64,000 nucleotides of DNA from assembly GCA_949317995.1 (NCBI GenBank), contig OX439040.1, positions 56,268,089-56,332,088 of the forward strand, read 5' to 3'. The position numbers were made by a program, and so were the translations under genes. This document shows, in pieces, positions 1 to 9,329 of the stretch. The number at the start of each line of letters is the position of its first letter. Position 1 is the first letter of the stretch. A model generated the notes under the pieces. That model had not been told where the DNA came from and did not search any database. It saw nothing but the letters and a program-made list of their open reading frames with translations. The DNA comes from Acholoe squamosa. Lineage: Eukaryota > Annelida > Polychaeta > Phyllodocida > Polynoidae.

Positions 1-193
1 GCTGCGATCTCAGGTGGCTCTGTAGATCGTTCCACCGGTCAGCATTCACTTTAAAGGTGCACTCGTCGGCAGAGCACATCCAGTCTGGCCCTTCCATAGC
101 ATGTTTGGCTCTCACATGCCGCCTCAGACTATCCCCACACCAAAAGATAGCCCCACAAGTTTCGCAGGGAAGAGGTACCGGTGACTTCTTCAT
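1..193 (-). other. C2H2 zinc-finger pair at the Pol C-terminus
   Basis: On the minus strand the residues from 193 give PCETCGAIFWCGDSLRRHVR followed by AKH, a well-formed C2H2 finger with an HxxxxH ending, and then a second finger starting MCSADECTFKV. The second is incomplete because the window ends. Such fingers are typical of nucleic-acid binding domains and might steer target choice or bind element RNA; that role is inference. Confidence 0.82.
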
Positions 194-1684
194 CTCGCGG
201 TCCGACCACAACAACCCACGCTCACGTGCCTCGTGATCGGTGGCCTGAACTAGGTCATGGTGTAGTTCCCTGTTTCTCCACCAGGTAGCCTCTCCATCCG
301 GTGGCCCGGTGGCACTCCCTTTTCCCGCCTCTGCTCCGCCTCTGCCCACTGCCGGTTCTTCGCATCGAAGATGGCCTTCACTTGGGAGCTCATGGCTACT
401 GTGGGTACCCCTTCCTTCCTTTCCGTAGCTAACTTTACCCCCAATTTTTTTTTCAGAGGTGACCTGCCTTTCTCTATGGCAGAAAGGCCGTGGTAGGCCG
501 GTAGTCGTTTCCCGGCGGTCTTCTTCACCCCTCCCAGTAATTCTCTCCACTTCTATCCCAGGGCCGTCCCTAGCGGCCCCCAGTTCCGTCTCAACCCCTT
601 CCCCCAACTCTCCAAAGTGCAGGAAGGAGGCCACCCGAGCTTCCTCCCCTCTGCTGCTACCCGCCGGTGGTAGTGATCCAGTGTCTCTCTGTGAAAATAG
701 GTGAGTCGTTCCTACTCCTATCTCGCCCACACTTCCTTCTTTTGTTGATTTCCCAGCCACGTATAATGCCCTTAACTCTCTCCTTTCCTGTTTTTCAGAG
801 TCAGAGTCCATGGATCCTTCCCGGCGGTCGGCGGTTATCCCAACGGCGGCAGTTGCCATGGTTACCAACCCAGCACCCGGATGAGCGGTGGTTCCGGGCC
901 TCGACACCAGGTGGCCTCCCGGTGGCTCGCACTTTCCGGTGGCTCCCGGTGGCGCCACCAGAGTTCGGTCGCGCACCAAGCGGACCAGCCTTGCCTCCTC
1001 AGTAGGTAATCGCGGCTGGGGAGTCTTATTCAACAAGTCGTAATGGACGATTCTCCTCTTACGCCCCATTTTCACCTCCCATACGGGACCTCCTGAGGAG
1101 CGGGTGATTGTCCAGGGCCCGGACCATGGACGCATGAACTTGGGGCACTTTCCCATTTCCTTGCGGGGCACAAAGTAGTAGACAGTATCCCCTACAGCCA
1201 GCTCTTTTCCGCACACCCTGGTGGAGTAATTCTGCTCCTGTCTTCTGACGGCCTCCACCATATGCTTAAGGGCATAGAGATGGCCCTTCTCCATGCGGTA
1301 ACGGAGCTCCGCCGCAAAGTCTTCGCATGCCCCGGGTGTCGAGGCTGTCTCCCCTGCAGTCAGATACATGAGAAGCCCTGGTAGCAACGTCTCTTGTCCC
1401 AACATCAGAAAGTTGGGTGTCTGATTGGTAGAGGCTTGAACGGAGGACCAGTAGGCTATGACAAACGGGAGCTGGATGTCCCAGTCGCCCTGGTGTTCAT
1501 CCACGGTCATGGCCAACATGGCCTCCACTGTCCTGTTACACCTTTCCACCAACCCATCGGATTTCGGATTGTACGGGCACGTCCGTGTTTGTGCAACACC
1601 CAACAGCCGATGCACTTCCTGGAACAGGTGGGACTGAAAATTCCTCCCCTGATCTGTGTGTATAGTTCCAGCCGACACACCACT
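1..1684 (-). CDS. pol: Integrase catalytic core and C-terminus with C2H2 zinc-finger extension (partial)
   Basis: A 561-codon frame without a stop runs from just below a TGA at 1685-1687 to the window edge. It starts inside integrase with THTDQG-like residues (catalytic Asp about residue 11, codon at 1652-1654) and SDGLVER (catalytic Glu about residue 47, codon at 1544-1546); 35 residues separate them, the DD35E spacing. The integrase C-terminal domain follows (AVGDTVYYFVP about residues 144-154, MRPWSGPWTI about 166-175). About 300 low-complexity, Gly/Glu/Arg-rich residues come next. The frame ends in C2H2 fingers: C507-x2-C510-x12-H523-x4-H528, then C537-x4-C542-x14-H557 running off the edge. 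This is by far the best-preserved part of the element. The upstream frame is broken, so full-length Pol is not made. Confidence 0.85.
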
Positions 1685-1689
1685 TCAGT

Positions 1690-2385
1690 GACAAAGGCCC
1701 TCGCCACAGTCCCTGCCTCCTGGTCCGGAAGGCACACGGCATCAGCCCATTACTATGAGAATGTGGCGGTTCTTCCTCTGGGTCCGCGGCAGCGGCCCCA
1801 TGAGGTCCATAGCCATCCTCTCCATCGGGAGAGCTACTGGAACGTGCCGCATTCCTGCGCGCGCCGGGTGGGGTGCTGACTTCTGACTCAAGCACTGTGG
1901 ACACGCCGCCAGCCATCTTATCACATCTCTCCAGTAATTGGGCCATTAATAAGTCGGCTAGACCCGAAGTGGCAGCTCAGGGGAGCCCCGTGCACCTCCG
2001 CCAAGACCACCTCTACCTGGCTATCCGGGACTACCACCTGCCCGAAGGCCCGTCCGCCCGGCTACCACCACAAGCAGGTGAGTATGCCATTCTTCACTCG
2101 GAGTCGGGGAATCTGTTCCCCCAGGGACCTCACCGCGTACGCCTCCCCAGCCAGTTCGGTTGGAGAAGGCTCTGTTCCCCTCTCCACCCAGCCTCTGACC
2201 TTACTCACTGCGGGATCCTCCCTCTGTGCTAACTGCCATCTCGCCTGTGCCCGCACATAAGGAGCACCCTCCTCTACAGGTTCCTCCCTCTCCACCTCTA
2301 CGGCCCCGGCTGCCGTCCCTTCCTGCCCCTCCTGTGCCAACTCGCTCCACGTCACTACCCTGCAACTGGTGGGATCATCATACAA
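1690..2385 (-). pseudogene. pol: Integrase N-terminal part, Gypsy element 1
   Basis: The frame from 2385 carries the RNase H-integrase linker. The zinc-binding region follows in pieces: an HGAPLSCHFG stretch at about 2000-1970, then WLAACPQCLSQK (CPQC) at about 1900, giving an HHCC-type finger interrupted by in-frame stops. The catalytic core begins with MAMDLMGPLP near 1830, which supplies the first acidic residue, and breaks at a TGA near 1750. The usual aromatic segment after HILIVM is missing, so a short deletion is likely. The next frame resumes at DAVCLPDQEA and reaches about 1680, where another shift leads into the long frame below. Confidence 0.85.
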
Positions 2386-2391
2386 GGGCGA

Positions 2392-3088
2392 TCACCCCGG
2401 GTGCTCCATGCCACATTGACCACACGGCCACTGCGACAGCCCATCGGCGTTCCCATGATTCCGTCCGGGGCGGTGTTCAATCACATGGTCAAAGGTGTCC
2501 AACAGCTGAATCCATCTAGCCACCCGTCCCTCTGGCTCTTTGAAACTGGCCAACCACTTAAGAGCAGCGTGAACTGTGCGTATCCTCACCGGCCTCCCCA
2601 CCAAGTAATGGCGGAATTTCTTAACCGCGAACACCACAGCCAGCAATTCCTTCCGAGTGACACAATAATAGGCGCTTACAACGGCTAAGGGTTCTGCTGG
2701 TGTAGGCCGGTGGCCGCTCACGCCCCTCTTGAAGCTGGGACAGGACAGCTCCTAGCCCAAAGTCACTGGCATCCGTGTCCAGTGGGAGCCGGCCTTCTGG
2801 CAGCGGGTACGCCAGTACCCGTGCGGCCGTCAGCTTCTCCTTCAGGACCTCGAACGCCTCGGCACACGACCTGTCCCAATGAAAGCACTTATTCTTTTCT
2901 GTAAGTTCCGAAAGGGGCCGTGCCACAGCGGCAAATCTTGGAACAAAACTAAGGTAATGCCCACAGAGGCCAAGGAAAGACCGCACTTCGGCCACCGTCG
3001 TACGGACAGGCCACTCACAGATGGCTGCCACCTTATCGGGATCCGTCCGGATACCATCCCCGTCGATCCGGTGTCCCAGGAAACCCAC
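2392..3088 (-). pseudogene. pol: RT connection and RNase H, Gypsy element 1
   Basis: The frame from 3088 carries the RT thumb/connection (GFLGHRIDGDGIRTDPDKV, EVRSFLGLCGHY, FAAVARPLSELT) followed by the RNase H start (PLDTDASDFGLGAVLSQ). RNase H continues in another frame from 2721 (TRKELLAVVFAVKKFRHYL) and ends HRPGRNHGNADGLSQWPC. A frameshift separates the two parts near 2650-2690. Where Gypsy elements usually have TDH before the hydrophobic helix, this copy has TVH, so a likely catalytic Asp is lost. RNase H removes the RNA strand from the hybrid. Confidence 0.9.
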
Positions 3089-4288
3089 CTCCTAGCACCA
3101 GCTGGCACTTTGTGGTTTTTGATTTTCAACCCCGCCTGCCCCAAGCGGTTCAGCACCGCCTCTAAACGCACGGCATGCTCCTCCAGAGTACTCGCAAAGA
3201 CGATGATATCGGCCAAATATATACCAAGCAAGTGGACCACTGCAAGCCCCGCATGACCACCTCCATGAGCTGCTCGAATGTCCTGGGCGCATTACACAGC
3301 CTGAATGGCATCACTCGGAACTGGAATAGTCCCCTATGCTTGACGAATGCGGTTTTAGGCTGCGAGTCCCCGTCCATGGCCACTTGCCAATATCCTGAAG
3401 CCAGGTCCAGGGTACTGAACCACTTTGCCCCTGCCATCGAATCCAACGAGTCGTCTATGCGCGGGAGCGGGTACGCGTCCTTGAGAGTAAATGCATTCAA
3501 GCGCCTGTAATCGATGCAGAAACATACGCGCCCGACTTTCTTCTTAACCAGGACCACGGGACTGGCCATGGTCCCGAGGCCGGCTCAATCACCCCCTTCT
3601 GCAGCATGTCCTCTACCTCCTTATCCACCAATGCACGCCGGTGCGGGGCCAGCGGCCGCGCCATCTTAACTGGGGCTGCCGGTCCCGTGTCAACGCAGTG
3701 GGTCACCAAATCCATCTGGCCCAACTTCCCGTCCTCCGTCTGAAACACCCAATGGTTCCGCTCAATTAGGGCCCTCCAAACAGGGTCGGCCGCCACTTTC
3801 GTGCCACCCAACAGCGAGTCCACCAGTGAGTCTCCTGGCCTGCCGCCTCCCCCTCTGGTACTCTCCATCACCATCCTGCATGACTCCGAACTTCCGCCCA
3901 CTGCCTCCCCCGTGGCCAAGTGCATGCCTCGGTATAGCGTCACCGGGTTGGGGCCTGGGTTACACACCAGCAGGGGAACTCTACCATCCGCAGGATATAC
4001 CAAAGCCCGTCCCACCCATATGCCTCGTTCGGCCTCCACCCGATTTATCCCTTCCACCACCATCTCCAGCGCCCTGGCGTTCTCAGGGACACACGCCATG
4101 ATGACTCTCTCTGTGCGCCCTTCCACGACCTTAGTCTCCTCATTAACGAGCCGGCACAGCTCACCCACGTCCTCCTCCGGCCAGAGCAGCTTCTCTCTGT
4201 GTCGACCGTAGCCCTTGTCTGCCTCAGAAAGTCTGCCCCAAGCAAGCCTGGCGTCGAGATATCGGCTATAACAAAAGTAGCCACTCAT
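2842..4288 (-). pseudogene. pol: Protease C-end and reverse transcriptase, Gypsy element 1
   Basis: At 4284-4045 one frame reads FVIADISTPGLLGADFL, the ILG-type motif closing retroviral-like aspartic proteases. The overlapping frame 4288-3497 holds the stretch leading into RT (HRRALVDKEVEDMLQKGVIEPASGPW). The RT core follows in the frame starting at 3569: VGRVCFCIDYRRLNAFT, AYPLPRIDDSLD, FSTLDLASGYWQV and FVMPF-like motifs. At the active site there is a frameshift (extra dinucleotide in a TATATAT run) and the downstream frame reads YLADIIVFA, so the YxDD box has lost one catalytic Asp. RT copies element RNA into DNA; this copy cannot. Confidence 0.93.
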
Positions 4289-4303
4289 GTCCGGGAGCCA
4301 CAG

Positions 4304-5205
4304 CGTAACTCCTGATGAGGAGACGACAAGAATTATTGCTTAGCTTCATGTACAAATTATCAAGAAATCCAGATTGAGTCGATGAGGAAATTAGAAGGCC
4401 AGTCATGAGGTCCGAATCAAAGATCAAGATAGTCATTCCCAGAGCACGTAACATGGGATTCAACAACTCGCCGCTATATAGAGGAGTTGAGTTATGGAAC
4501 AATCTCCGAGCTGATGTCCAACACAGTGAAAGTAAACTTAAATTTAAAGCAAGAATTAGGCAGATACAAGACTTGTCCAAGATGATGTTAATGGGTGATG
4601 AGCTGAATGAGCTGGATGAGTAATATGAAAAAAGATACAGGTTAGGGAGCTGTTGAAAGACTACACCTTATCCTGATTGAGTAGAGGGAGCTGTTGTTTG
4701 CTGACTACACCCTCTACTAGAATTTATTCATGTGGAGCTGTTGAAAGACTACACTGCATGAATTTCATCCATGAGCTCACAGTGACTATACTCTCATACT
4801 GTATATCTGCTGATCATCTGTTTAAGATATGTTTTGTACCTACTGATCTGTCCATATATATCCTATTGGTATAGTGTAATACATGCTAGTATAAAACTTG
4901 TTGATAGTAACAAACTGGTGTACCATGCCTGCTGCCCTTCTTTTTGAAATTTTATTGTAAGATTATAGAGGTTGCTATTTGTGTACATAGTATATACTGT
5001 TTGTTATATAGATTTTATTTTTTCTGTTTATATTATTGTTCTCATTCTTCATTGTATAAATTTCCATCTTTATTCATTGAACTATGTGCAAACAACCACT
5101 TAATGTAATAACTGAACGAGGATTCACATTATTGTCTAATTTTACCACTTTCTGTATGAATAGTGACTTGACAATAAAACATTTTCAAACCTCAAAAAAA
5201 ATTCC
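4304..5205 (+). mobile_element. 5'-truncated LINE inserted in the Gypsy protease
   Basis: This AT-rich block interrupts the GC-rich Gypsy coding region. It begins inside the C-terminus of a LINE reverse-transcriptase protein and ends with an AATAAA signal near 5174 and a short A run before Gypsy sequence resumes at about 5206. Severe 5' truncation plus a 3' A tail is the usual product of target-primed reverse transcription. I see no clear target duplication; the sequences abutting on the two sides would join almost directly. Orientation is opposite to the Gypsy element, and the insertion must be younger than it. Confidence 0.8.
4330..4623 (+). pseudogene. C-terminus of LINE ORF2 (reverse transcriptase tail)
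   Basis: The translated frame begins ELLLSFMYKLSRNPD, has an in-frame TGA at 4375-4377, and continues to a TAA at 4621-4623. Later it carries PLYRGVELWNNL followed by LKFKARIRQIQ. These match the C-terminal pattern of CR1/Jockey-like non-LTR retrotransposons: a LMYK-type motif, a YRG..LWN.L motif, then a basic FK.xLR helix. The catalytic RT motifs and the endonuclease are absent because of the 5' truncation. The internal stop confirms it is dead. The exact clade is uncertain. Confidence 0.8.
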
Positions 5206-5434
5206 ATGACAACCCTTCCCTCGACCAGAGGCTTACCATCCGCCGTGTGGTAGGAGGATGTGGTAGGCTGCACTACTCCTGGCGATCCTTCCTGCTTCCA
5301 CCAGGCCCCTATGTTCCGGCCCCACAACTGCCCTTCTACCTCTAATCTGTTTCCTTTCATTTCCTTTCTACCCAGCCATTTCCTCTCCCTCTCAGGAGCA
5401 AGGGTCCCTTCCAGACTGGAGGGAGGGACCCCGA
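5206..5434 (-). pseudogene. Gag-protease linker and start of protease, Gypsy element 1
   Basis: An open minus-strand frame from 5498 reads through to the LINE junction at about 5206 and carries a basic, Arg/Glu/Lys-rich linker, then HTADGKPLVEGRVVME. A GKPLVEG-type stretch is consistent with the N-terminal part of a retroviral-type aspartic protease. I could not place the catalytic Asp-Thr/Ser-Gly with certainty. The frame overlaps the end of the gag frame (5435-5498), as expected for a gag-pol overlap. It is then cut by the LINE insertion. Confidence 0.5.
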
Positions 5435-6161
5435 TCAGTTTCCTGAGGCCTTCGCTGCGGCGTCCCGCCTCTTCACGGCTTCCACTCGCTTCAGCCATGC
5501 TGGGCAGTTCTTCTTAAAATGTTCCGTGGATCCACATTCGAAACATTTGAGGCCTCTTCCCGATCTAGCCTCGGTTGTACCCGTGGGCTTATCTTCCAGC
5601 CTCATCTTCATTTCTGAGATGACCTCCTGCATATGCGACATCTCCTCCGCCATGGACCGTGAAGAGGCATGCAGCGGCTTTTAAATACGTCTCAGCCCGC
5701 ACTTCCCTCTCTACCGCCTTCAACAAGGTGGGAGTCTTGCCCTGGTATATCCACTGCCTCAGCTCTGTGTCATCGAGGTATTCCACAAAGTGGTCCTTAG
5801 CCATCCCGTCCACCATCTGAGCATCCGCGTTGGGTTACGCCAAGTGCACCAGCCTCATTATCTCCTCCGATAAAGCCTGCAACTCCTCTCCTAGTTTCCT
5901 CACCCTAGTACGCAGCAGGGCCTTGTAAGATTCTACCTGGCTGCGTGGCTGAAACCTCTCTATCAGGGCCTCCCGTAGCAGCTTGTATCCTCCAGGGGAG
6001 GCCGGTCGCGCGTTCGCGAGCAGTCTGCGGGCCACCCCAGCTAAACTTATACCTAGGAAAGTGCCCGCCTCCACAGCCGTCCACCCATTCGCCATCATGC
6101 ATAGGTCAAAATGGGATAGGAACTCCTCAAGGTCACCCGACCAGTCATACTTTCCCGGCAT
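5435..6161 (-). pseudogene. gag: Gag capsid and zinc knuckle, Gypsy element 1
   Basis: The frame starting at 6161 encodes a retrotransposon gag capsid. It shares many positions with the gag at 10728-10185, such as the DLEEFLSHFDLC/NLRDYLNHFDLC stretch and the ARRLLANARPASP/ARQLLNGRKPATP stretch. A TAA at 5835-5837 interrupts it where the second element has Tyr, and the same frame resumes as far as about 5660. A frameshift then moves to the frame ending at 5435, which holds a CCHC knuckle (C-x2-C-x4-H-x4-C in CFECGSTEHFKKNC) for RNA packaging. Gag forms the particle in which reverse transcription takes place. The copy cannot make a full Gag because of the stop and the shift. Confidence 0.88.
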
Positions 6162-6163
6162 AA

Positions 6164-6980
6164 CTACCGCCTTCCGTGCCCGGCCATCCCCCTGTGGTCC
6201 CGTGGGAGCCTGAAGGCTACCTCACCCTGACGGGATGCTCCCTCCAACCGGGGTCGATGTGTCCAGCCAGAGTGTGTCCTCCCCATAGGGGCTGGCTCCC
6301 GATAGCTCCTCAGAAACCCTTGTGTTGGTAAGCGAATCACTTGTTGACTTCCTCGACTGAGGCCACCCCCCCCCCCCCCCGAACGTCTCCTGTCCCATAC
6401 CGGAATGCTGCTCTTCCACATCTACCGGCGCACCTCCTTCCTCGCCGATTCCCTGCCTGTCCGTTCTCTTTGGTAGGGTATGCTAAAAGCCACATGGGCT
6501 GGGTCGGGACCTGGTCCTCTGTCCATTTTTTAACTAGGCAGCTCCCCTTTCCCCATAAGCCTCAGATCCCGGTGGATCCTCGCACCACCACCCATTCCCG
6601 TGGCCCCACCGGAAGTACCACCGGAACCGCCACCGAATGCCCCGGGCTGCCCCTCCAGCATGCCAAGGCCTGGTGACTGCAAAGCGTGCCGGCCTTCCCG
6701 GTACCTGACTGCCTCCTCTTCCTCCGCAGACCTGTCGCCTGACTCCTTCCCTCCACTCATACTTAAGCCCGGCCACCAGATGTCGTCTGCCTCGGCGGTT
6801 CCGGCGGTGCGGCGGTATCGGCCGCCGGGTCCCCGTCTCTCTTCCTTCTTAAACTGACTTCCTCATCCACTATCTCGACTAGCTCCCCCTTTCTCCCTCT
6901 TCCGAGAGCCTCCCCCAACTGGTCCATCCCTTCCCTGTCGCTATAGCCGTTCTGGTTACGCGGGTTCGTTGGTAAGAAAG
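6164..6980 (-). pseudogene. N-terminal gag leader region of Gypsy element 1 (broken)
   Basis: Between the primer site and the recognisable capsid region the minus strand carries several short overlapping open frames rich in Gly, Arg, Glu and Pro. One of them (7050-6763) contains a stretch ending in DEEVSLRR that resembles the start of gag in the second element at 11385-10876 (DEEVVLRR). This suggests it is the gag N-terminus disrupted by indels. A run of C residues on the plus strand at about 6363-6380 is a likely indel hot spot. No domain can be named. Confidence 0.5.
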
Positions 6981-6983
6981 CAA

Positions 6984-6997
6984 CACTGCTGTCACCA
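6984..6997 (-). promoter_or_regulatory. Primer-binding site of Gypsy element 1
   Basis: One base inside the LTR the minus strand reads TGGTGACAGCAGTG. It begins with TGG, complementary to the CCA end of a tRNA. The second Gypsy element has the same site with one change (TGGTGACAGCGGTG), which supports its function. I could not name the primer tRNA with confidence. Confidence 0.7.
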
Positions 6998-6998
6998 A

Positions 6999-7375
6999 TG
7001 TAGTAACCAGGAACCAGCGGAACGACAGAATACAGGTTGATAACTGACAACTTCTTGTGTTCATTACTGTTCTGGCCTTATTACTAACACTTGTCTTCGA
7101 CTTGTATCACTTGTGCTGAATACTTGCTTAACTAGCTTATAATTAAGATGCCCATCCTCTTTAACCCCACTTGCTGCCAGCCATCGGACACCGGAAACTA
7201 GCTATGTGTCAGCCACCAATGAGTCTCTGCTTACGTCTGACTCTGAACCACCGGATCTGCTCTTTTATAGTCTGGACACCCGGATGTGACGTCATGTGAC
7301 ACTGATGTCACCACCTGCGCTCCCCCTGGTGGCTGCCACCAAGCCGCCGATAATGAACTATCTATGTTCATTACA
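6999..7375 (-). repeat. 5' LTR of Gypsy element 1
   Basis: On the minus strand the sequence begins TGTAATGAAC at 7375 and ends GGTTACTACA at 6999, so it has TG...CA ends and short TGTA/TACA inverted termini. It is 377 bp long. A TATA box lies about 107 bp inside the 5' end and a primer-binding site follows directly after one base. No second copy exists in the window to confirm the borders; they rest on termini and primer-site position. Confidence 0.72.
7262..7269 (-). promoter_or_regulatory. TATA box in the LTR of Gypsy element 1
   Basis: The minus strand reads TATAAAAG here, inside the LTR and upstream of the expected transcription start. A TATA box in the U3 part of an LTR is the normal Pol II promoter for these elements. 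No other promoter element was identified. Confidence 0.6.
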
Positions 7376-7532
7376 ATATTTTTGTGCAGAAATGTGCTAA
7401 ATTACGAGTTGGAAATGGCCATGGACACATATTTGTGGCCTCTTTTAACATATTTAGGTCTGTTTTGAATTCTATGTCTTAATTCCATTTATTTGAAAGT
7501 AGTGCCGATAAAAGGCTCCAAAATAGACCGAA
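7376..7532. other. AT-rich DNA flanking the Gypsy element
   Basis: No gene is seen. The word TGCCGATAA occurs at 7503, close to the inverted-repeat element that follows, so this may be part of the same repeat family. Confidence 0.5.
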
Positions 7533-8143
7533 GGACCCTATTATCGGCATCTGTGAATAAATATTCTTCCCAAAATCTTGAAATTATAAAAAGAGAGGCA
7601 CTAGTGCATGTAGAATGAAGGGAAACTCATTCCATATCTCTCCCAATGAAGGGCTTTTGTAATGAAACACCTAGTATAAAATATATTCTATTTCACATTT
7701 TTCTTTGTCAGAATCCCTTATTTTCCTATCTCATTATTTATAGAAGAATTGATTTTAATCATGTCTATTTTTGAAGTCATGTGTTTTAGTTAATACAGTG
7801 TGATTAGTCAATAAAAATCATGTGAGATTGTGAAATTACACATATATTTTGTGATATGTACACTGGAAAACATAAACAATAGCCTATTATTTTATTAATG
7901 AGCCGAATCTAAAGGAATGTAGGTCGATGTGCCGATAATAGGAGACAGGTGCTGATAATAGGTGTTCAGAATAAGTCAGGAAAAATAATAAATGCTGACT
8001 GAACAGTTGTGATATATCAAGGCCACAGAGTAGAAAAATTCCGAAAATTACAATTCTCCATGTTTGGCATCTATTACATTTCATATATCTAAAACCTAAC
8101 ATCTGCTTGAGGATTTACCTTTAAGGTGCCGATAATAGGGTCC
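7533..8143. mobile_element. Candidate 611 bp inverted-repeat element with CCGATAATAGG motifs
   Basis: GGACCCTATTATCGGCAT at 7533-7550 is matched in reverse complement by GGTGCCGATAATAGGGTCC at 8125-8143. Further GTGCCGATAATAGG and GTGCTGATAATAGG copies lie inside at about 7929 and 7949. The interior is AT-rich without a coding frame. This looks like a non-autonomous DNA element or a remnant, but no target duplication is evident and the terminal repeat is short. Confidence 0.45.
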
Positions 8144-9049
8144 ACTACTCTATTTACATGATTCCAAATGCTGAGATTGCCTACAACACCTATAGTTTTA
8201 GTATCAGGCTATAATTTTAGTAAAAACAAGTTATCAATGATATATATCAGAGGTTCAAAGAGAGTTTATGCTGAAAAATTTACAAAATTAATGATACTCC
8301 CTAACCACTATATAGGTGATGGAAAGTCATTATTTTTCTATATAAATCAGTGAAATGTTCATTGATTTGTGAATGGCAGTGTTTGTGGGAAAGTAAGGTT
8401 TCGATCAAGGTCGACCCCAAAATTTTGGCTATGTCCACTTTCCTGGTCTTCAAAATTATGAAAACATTACATAATTTCTAAAATGAATCAATGATGTAAT
8501 GATATAATATTTTTCCTACAAGGAAAACCTAACAGCATTAAAATCGATTGAGAATTGAATGTCTGAGTTCCTCGGTGGCCCCCGGACGTAAAACTAAACA
8601 AACAAACAATGATTTATGATCATTTCTATTGAAGATGTCAAGTGTGTTTTTTTATCATTTTCTGTGAAAATTCCCTCTGACAGCCTGTACACAATCACCT
8701 CTTGTACAAAAACTATTAACACTAGCATGATAAATCCAACTGATACATGGAGAGAAAATGTTACGCTTCCTTATAACTGATACCAGATAGCAGTAGGATC
8801 AATTTTTCATTTTCTTCAAATCTCACCAGGACCCCCTCCTTGGGCAGATTCAGGGCCATTCTCAGTCAAAAGCCTGTTCCTGGCAGCATTATAAATTGAT
8901 GGATTTGTCTATCAAAAGCATATCAAATCCTAATTAAGCACATTATTCACACTTCTAGCATCCTATAGTATTGATAAAGTTTTTGGAATTTTTGGGATTT
9001 TTTTTTGTTAAACCCCTGCCATGCCTACGTAAAGTCGACAAGAGACATA
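8144..9049. other. AT-rich non-coding DNA with one repeat tail
   Basis: No coding frame or RNA gene is recognisable. A 45 bp word shared with 34068-34122 lies at 8557-8610 and is listed separately. Confidence 0.5.
8557..8610 (+). repeat. 3' tail of a dispersed retroposon ending in (AAAC)n
   Basis: The stretch from GTCTGAGTTCCTCGGTGG through CCCCCGGACGTAAAACTAAA ends in a short AAAC repeat. It recurs at 34068-34122 with few changes. A conserved 3' end with a simple A-rich tail and no conserved 5' part is what 5'-truncated LINE or SINE copies leave. The parent family is not identified. Confidence 0.5.
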
Positions 9050-9059
9050 GAGCTGGGTG

Positions 9060-9236
9060 ACAAGGGACAAGATAACTTCTTAAAATCAACAAGGGGACAA
9101 GAGTCAAGACCACTTCTTAAAATCAACAAGGGGACAAGACCACTTCTTAAAATCAACAAGGGGACAAGACCACTTCTTAAAATCGACAAGGCCTGGCTCT
9201 GGGGACAAGAGCCATTTCTTAAAATCAACAAGTGAC
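9060..9236 (+). repeat. Short tandem array, about 30 bp unit
   Basis: Five units containing CTTCTTAAAATCAACAAGG and GGGACAAGACCA follow one another with small length changes between units. The apparent open frames on both strands are by-products of the repeat. Confidence 0.85.
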
Positions 9237-9329
9237 TTGAGAGCCCCCTGTCTAGGGCCCCATAGCCACTTTCGTATCTCTACTCTACTCCCATTCCCCT
9301 CCCGTATCGTCTGTGTCATGCATGGGGAC

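Larger units (their letters stand above)
1..7375 (-). mobile_element. Ty3/Gypsy LTR retrotransposon, degenerate, cut by window edge
   Basis: Read on the minus strand from 7375 down, this stretch gives, in order, an LTR, a primer-binding site, gag with a zinc knuckle, the end of an aspartic protease, reverse transcriptase, RNase H, integrase and a C-terminal extension with zinc fingers. PR-RT-RH-IN is the Ty3/Gypsy order. The element is broken by a nonsense codon in gag, several frameshifts, substitutions in the RT and RNase H regions, and a LINE inserted near 4304-5205. The 3' LTR lies beyond position 1, so the target duplication cannot be checked. The GC-rich coding region contrasts sharply with the AT-rich DNA to the right of 7375. 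The assignment to Gypsy is firm; the clade within Gypsy is not. Confidence 0.93.

Noticed and set aside
659-690. D-T-G-S in the minus-strand extension, resembling an aspartic protease catalytic motif
   Set aside because: It lies after integrase in a low-complexity region without other protease features; the real protease end is at about 4250.
441-805. Plus-strand splice-like signals: T9-CAG at about 447-458, GTGAGT at 701, TTTTTCAG at about 791-798
   Set aside because: They would frame two plus-strand exons, but the minus strand here is one uninterrupted integrase/zinc-finger frame with recognisable domains, so the signals are most simply chance in pyrimidine-rich antisense.
1394-1879. 161-codon plus-strand frame
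   Set aside because: It is the antisense of the integrase region.
4304-4330. CTGATGAGGAGACGAC as a possible hammerhead ribozyme core
   Set aside because: The CTGATGA box is not followed by the required GAAA after a helix II, and the sequence is LINE coding DNA. I also looked for hammerheads next to the Penelope-like element and found none.
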